This document shows, piece after piece, positions 60,483-64,000 of a stretch of DNA of 64,000 nt (its first letter is position 1; each line of letters starts with the position of its first letter). The stretch is from Propioniciclava coleopterorum. Lineage in GTDB: Bacteria > Actinomycetota > Actinomycetes > Propionibacteriales > Propionibacteriaceae. The DNA is taken from positions 248,001-312,000 of the forward strand of contig NZ_CP049865.1 in NCBI RefSeq assembly GCF_011393335.1, written 5' to 3'. Made by a program: the position numbers and the translations under genes. Under the pieces are notes generated by a model. That model ran no database searches, was not told the origin of the DNA, and saw only the letters and a program-made list of their open reading frames with translations.

Positions 60483-63305
60483 GTGACCGTGACCAGCCGC
60501 AACCCCGGGGCGGCGGCGTCCGACCCTGCCACCGCGCTTCCCGGCGTCGACGCGACCACCCTGACCCGCGGGTTGTACTCCACCGACGCCTCCCTGTACC
60601 GCGTGGTGCCCGCCGGGGTCGCCGTGCCGCGCGATCGCGCGGAACTGGAGGCCCTGGTGGACGCCGCCCGCGCCGCCGGCGTCCCGCTGACGCTGCGCGG
60701 GGCCGGCACCTCGTGCGCGGGCAACGCGGTCGGGCCGGGCGTCGTCGCCGACGTCGCCCGCCACCTGACCGTCATCCACGAGCTGGACGCCGACGCCGCG
60801 CTCGCCGTCGTCGACCCGGGCGTGGTGCAGGACGTGCTGTCGCGCCGCGCCCAGACCGTGGGGCTCCGCTTCGGGCCCGACCCGTCCACGTTCACCCGCT
60901 GCACCATCGGCGGCATGATCGGCAACAACGCCTGCGGCCCGCGCGCCCTGGGCTACGGCCGCACCTCCGACAACGTGGTCGCCCTCGACGTCATCACTGG
61001 GACCGGCGAGCGGCTCACTCTCGACTCCCGGACCGACCTGCGGGCGTCGGACTCCCCCACGCTGCGCGCCCTGCACGCGCTCGTCATGGCCAACCTCGGC
61101 GTGATCCGCACCCAGTTCGGCCGGTTCGGCCGGCAGGTCTCGGGCTACTCGCTCGAGTGGCTGCTGCCTGAGAACGGCTTCGACGTCGCCAAGTTCCTGG
61201 CCGGCACCGAGGGCACGCTCGCGGTCGTCACCCGCGCGACGGTGCGCCTCGTCGCCGACGCGCCCTTCACGACCATGGTGGCGCTCGGCTACCCGACCAT
61301 GCCGGACGCCGCGGACGCGATGCCCGCGATCCTGCCGTTCCGGCCCACCGCCGTGGAGGGCATGGACGCCCGCATCGTCGACGTCGTCCGGCGCACGCTC
61401 GGCGCGGGGGCGGTGCCGCCGCTGCCGGCCGGCGAGGGCTGGGTGTTCGTCGAGCTCACCGACGACGACGAGGCCCGCCTGCTGGAGCGGGCCGACGCGC
61501 TGCTCGCGACGTCCGGCTGCCTGGAGGGCGAGGTCGTCACCGACACGGCCAAGGCCGACCGGCTGTGGAAGATCCGCTCCGACGGCGCCGGCCTGGCGGG
61601 GGTGAGCCTGGCGCGTCCGGCGTACGCGGGCTGGGAGGACGCCGCGGTCCCGCCCGAGAAACTCGGCGACTACCTGCGCGACTTCGACGCCCTGCTGGTC
61701 GAGCACGACCTGGAGGGGCTGCCGTACGGCCACTTCGGCGACGGCTGCGTCCACTGCCGCATCGACTTCCCGCTCACCCAGGTCGACGACGGCGGCGCCC
61801 GCTACCGGGCCTTCGTCGAGGCGGCGGCCGCGCTGGTGGCGTCCTACGGCGGCTCCCTGTCCGGCGAGCACGGCGACGGGCGGGCCCGCTCCGAACTGCT
61901 GGCCACCATGTACTCCCCCGAGGCGATCGCGCTGTTCGGGCAGGTCAAGGCGATCTTCGACCCCGACGGGCTGCTCAACCCGGGCGTGCTGGTCGACCCG
62001 GCCGGCGTGGACGCCGACCTGCGCGCCCCGCAGGTGCGCCGCTCGCCGCTGTTCCTGGCCGACCCCGGCTTCGTCGAGGACGTGCACCGGTGCACCGGCG
62101 TCGGCAAGTGCGTGGCGGCGAACCTGTCGGGTGTCATGTGCCCCAGTTGGCAGGCGACCCGCGAGGAGAAGGACTCCACCCGGGGCCGCGCGCGCATCCT
62201 GCAGGAGATGATCAACGGCACGCTGGTGACCGACGGCTGGCGCAGCCCCGAGGTGCACGAGGCGCTCGACCTGTGCCTGTCCTGCAAGGGGTGCTCGCGC
62301 GACTGCCCCACCGGCACCGACATGGCCGCCTACAAGTCGCGGGTGCAGTACGAGGCGTTCAAGGGACGCCCGCGCCCCCTGGACCACTACTCGATGGGCT
62401 GGCTGCCGCGCTGGGGCCGGCTGGTCAGCAGCAACCCCGTCCTGCCGCGGCTCGCCAACGCCGTGCTGCAGACGCCGCTGCTCTCCGGCCTGGCCAAGCG
62501 GCTCGCCGGGGTCGACGCCCACCGGGGCATGCCGCGGTTCGCCCCCGGATCGCGCCGGGCCGCCGCGCGCCGCTCGGTGGAGGGGAAGGTCGGCGCCAAG
62601 GGCGAGGTCGTCCTGTGGGTCGACTCGTTCTCGGACGCCTTCGCCGGCGACCACGTCGCCACCACCGCCGCCGTGCTGCTGGCCAACGGCTGGACGCCCC
62701 GGCTGCTGGAGCGCAAGGCCTGCTGCGGGCTGACCTGGATCACGACCGGCCAGCTCGACGGCGCCACCCGGGAACTGCGCAACGCCACCGACGTGCTCCA
62801 CCCCCACGTGGCGCGCGGGCTGAAGGTCGTCGGCACCGAGCCCAGCTGTCTGGCGGTGTGGCGCTCGGACGCCCTCGAGCTCATCCCGGACGACCGGCGC
62901 GTGGCCGAGGTCGCGGCGTCGGTGATGACCCTGGCGGAGTTCCTGGACGCCGACGCCGCCTTCGAGGTGCCCGACCTGTCCGGCCACACCATCGTCGCCC
63001 AGCCGCACTGCCACGAGGCGTCGGTCATGGGGTGGGCCGCCGAGGCGTCCCTGCTCGCCAAGACGGGCGCGAAGGTCGTCAAGGTGCAGGGCTGCTGCGG
63101 CCTGGCCGGCAACCACGGCATGATCGCGGGCCACTACGACTTCTCGGTGTCGGTGTTCGGCACCAACCTCGGCCCCGCCCTGGACGCCGCCGGCCCCGAC
63201 GCGATCGTGCTCGCCGACGGGTTCTCCTGCCGCACCCAACTGGAGGACCTGCGCGGCCTGCAGGCGCTGACGTTCGCCGAACTCCTGGCAGCTCATCACT
63301 CCTGA
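60483..63305 (+). CDS. FAD-binding and 4Fe-4S oxidoreductase, D-2-hydroxyacid dehydrogenase type
   Basis: A 940-residue fusion of a FAD-linked oxidase with an iron-sulfur/CCG-domain subunit. The PCMH FAD domain has LRGAGTSCAGNAVGPGVV (about 76-93) and IGGMIGNNACGPRALGYG. The FAD-oxidase C-terminal domain holds GHFGDGCVHCRI and LSGEHGDGRARSELL. Two 4Fe-4S clusters are expected from CTGVGKCVAANLSGVMC (about 536) and CLSCKGCSRDCPTG (about 598). Two CCG-type motifs follow: KACCGLTWITTGQ and QGCCGLAGNHGM. Relatives oxidise D-lactate or glycolate-like acids and pass electrons to quinone. GTG start 4 nt after the marR-like stop. Confidence 0.92.
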   Translation: MTVTSRNPGAAASDPATALPGVDATTLTRGLYSTDASLYRVVPAGVAVPRDRAELEALVDAARAAGVPLTLRGAGTSCAGNAVGPGVVADVARHLTVIHELDADAALAVVDPGVVQDVLSRRAQTVGLRFGPDPSTFTRCTIGGMIGNNACGPRALGYGRTSDNVVALDVITGTGERLTLDSRTDLRASDSPTLRALHALVMANLGVIRTQFGRFGRQVSGYSLEWLLPENGFDVAKFLAGTEGTLAVVTRATVRLVADAPFTTMVALGYPTMPDAADAMPAILPFRPTAVEGMDARIVDVVRRTLGAGAVPPLPAGEGWVFVELTDDDEARLLERADALLATSGCLEGEVVTDTAKADRLWKIRSDGAGLAGVSLARPAYAGWEDAAVPPEKLGDYLRDFDALLVEHDLEGLPYGHFGDGCVHCRIDFPLTQVDDGGARYRAFVEAAAALVASYGGSLSGEHGDGRARSELLATMYSPEAIALFGQVKAIFDPDGLLNPGVLVDPAGVDADLRAPQVRRSPLFLADPGFVEDVHRCTGVGKCVAANLSGVMCPSWQATREEKDSTRGRARILQEMINGTLVTDGWRSPEVHEALDLCLSCKGCSRDCPTGTDMAAYKSRVQYEAFKGRPRPLDHYSMGWLPRWGRLVSSNPVLPRLANAVLQTPLLSGLAKRLAGVDAHRGMPRFAPGSRRAAARRSVEGKVGAKGEVVLWVDSFSDAFAGDHVATTAAVLLANGWTPRLLERKACCGLTWITTGQLDGATRELRNATDVLHPHVARGLKVVGTEPSCLAVWRSDALELIPDDRRVAEVAASVMTLAEFLDADAAFEVPDLSGHTIVAQPHCHEASVMGWAAEASLLAKTGAKVVKVQGCCGLAGNHGMIAGHYDFSVSVFGTNLGPALDAAGPDAIVLADGFSCRTQLEDLRGLQALTFAELLAAHHS

Positions 63306-63519
63306 GATGAACGAGCGACTGCGTCTGCCAACTCTCTGGCAACCGCCCCGAACCAAGTGAGCCACTTCTTCAAGTAACCTTGCTCCGACAAGGGGAGACG
63401 AGTTAGGTTGCCTGGGACAACGACGGTCCCGAGATCACTGGACATGCCCTGGGAAGTAGGGATGCACCAGCCCCCCTGACACTGGCGACGCTGCTGTCGG
63501 CGAGTGAAAGGTACATCTC

Positions 63520-64000
63520 ATGCCCGGAATGGCGCCTCCGCCCCATGGAGGCCAGAACCACGATCCGCAACGCCCTCAGCCAGGTGGCTCCGGCGGCTCA
63601 CCCTGGGGCGGGCAGCAGCCGCCGCAATACCAGGGGCAGCAACCGGCCTCTCCATACCAGGGACAGCAGCCGCCTCATCTCCAGGGGCAACAGCCGCCCC
63701 CGCCGTACTACGCGCAACAGCCGCCCCCGCCGTACTACGGGCAACAGCCGCCCCCGCAGCACCAGGGACAGCCGCCTCACTACCCAGGTCAGCAGCCCCA
63801 GTACTTCATGGCACCGCCTTCCCAGGCGCCCAAGCGCCCGTGGTACAGGTTGAAGCGCACGTGGTTCATCGGTGTTCCCGTACTCCTGTTCATCCTGATG
63901 AATCCTGTAGGCGGCGGGGCAGGCTCGACACCCACCGCCGCGACCCCGCCGGCCGTCGCCGGAACGGCTGTCAAGCAGTCCGCGCCGCCTGAGGTGCTCA
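63520..64000 (+). CDS. Pro/Gln-rich membrane protein, 3' end cut by window edge
   Basis: A frame open to the end of the window (160 codons visible). The first ~95 residues are low-complexity with imperfect repeats such as PYQGQQPP, PPPPYYAQQPPPPYYGQQPP and HYPGQQPQYF. Then come basic PKRPWYRLKRTW, a membrane segment (FIGVPVLLFILMNPVGG) and the start of an outside region rich in Thr/Ala/Pro. ATG 63520 has GAAAGG eight bases upstream. Such proteins in actinobacteria often carry a C-terminal DUF4352-like or other domain, which lies beyond the window here. Gene lies alone after a 214-bp gap. Confidence 0.75.
   Translation, partial: MPGMAPPPHGGQNHDPQRPQPGGSGGSPWGGQQPPQYQGQQPASPYQGQQPPHLQGQQPPPPYYAQQPPPPYYGQQPPPQHQGQPPHYPGQQPQYFMAPPSQAPKRPWYRLKRTWFIGVPVLLFILMNPVGGGAGSTPTAATPPAVAGTAVKQSAPPEVL

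Noticed and set aside
63504-63992. Open frame starting at 63504 on the plus strand
   Set aside because: It is out of frame with the Pro/Gln-rich protein that starts at 63520, which has a good ribosome binding site, clear QQPP repeats and a membrane segment.
1-64000. Prophage, integrative element or insertion sequence
   Set aside because: No transposase, integrase or phage gene and no flanking direct repeats at the tRNA genes were found.

Overview
This is a 64 kb stretch of a very GC-rich actinobacterial chromosome, with dense gene packing and heavy C/G at third codon positions. I place it in Actinomycetota, most likely Propionibacteriaceae, from general gene content: twin clpP genes with clpX and tig, a short archaeal-like valine-tRNA ligase, the folC-DUF4233-ndk block, a TTG-started pyrR ahead of pyrB-pyrC, and a homologue of the mycothiol-linked nitroreductase Rv2466c. 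At least nine genes have a TANNNT -10 box only 6-7 nt before the start codon, which indicates leaderless transcripts. The family-level placement is an inference.

Layout. 1-2.7 kb: end of an Mrp-type antiporter gene, a CPBP protease and ndk (minus strand). 2.8-4.5 kb: DUF4233 gene and folC (minus). 4.6-9.9 kb: a MauE/DoxX-like redox membrane protein, two tandem membrane-anchored DsbA-like proteins, valS and a septum-formation lipoprotein (plus). 10-14.3 kb: clpX, clpP2, clpP1, tig and tRNA-Gly (minus). 14.4-20 kb: an acyl-CoA catabolic operon (MaoC hydratase, acyl-CoA dehydrogenase, CoA-transferase, crotonase, small protein) facing a LacI regulator, with two copies of a GATC-rich palindrome. 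20-29 kb: tRNA-Pro, a LysR regulator, a secreted alpha/beta hydrolase, a frameshifted SMP-30 lactonase, nei with an unknown partner, and three coupled membrane-anchored proteins of unknown function. 29-35.6 kb: a membrane protein, rpiB (frameshifted), an Rv2466c-like protein, pepN and a Nif3-like protein. 35.6-39.1 kb: a GH43 glycosidase with a perfect palindromic operator, convergent with a LacI regulator fused to a DUF6807/PmoA-like domain. 39.1-42.9 kb: small membrane protein, pyrR-pyrB-pyrC and a PAP2 phosphatase. 43-51.2 kb: a hexuronate locus (UxuB-like oxidoreductase, LarA-family protein, LacI regulator, UxaC, 6-phosphogluconate dehydrogenase) holding a long repeat-rich non-coding stretch. 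51.3-54.2 kb: a LAL-type LuxR regulator broken by four frameshifts. 54.3-64 kb: small protein, FrnE-like DsbA, aroE and a double hot-dog thioesterase (both frameshifted), fadD, a membrane protein, MarR, a large FAD/Fe-S oxidoreductase and the start of a Pro/Gln-rich membrane protein.

The most interesting system is the hexuronate locus. UxaC and the UxuB-like enzyme would take D-glucuronate to D-mannonate. D-mannonate and D-gluconate are C2 epimers. A LarA-superfamily protein with conserved nickel-pincer active-site residues sits in the locus, and 6-phosphogluconate dehydrogenase is next door. No mannonate dehydratase is visible. Together these suggest a route in which mannonate is epimerised to gluconate and enters the pentose phosphate pathway. 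This is a hypothesis from context and residue conservation.

A caution on quality: DsbA copy 2, the SMP-30 protein, rpiB, aroE, the thioesterase and the LAL regulator all carry single-base frameshifts, mostly in short C/G runs. In housekeeping genes such as aroE and rpiB, assembly error is at least as likely as real loss.
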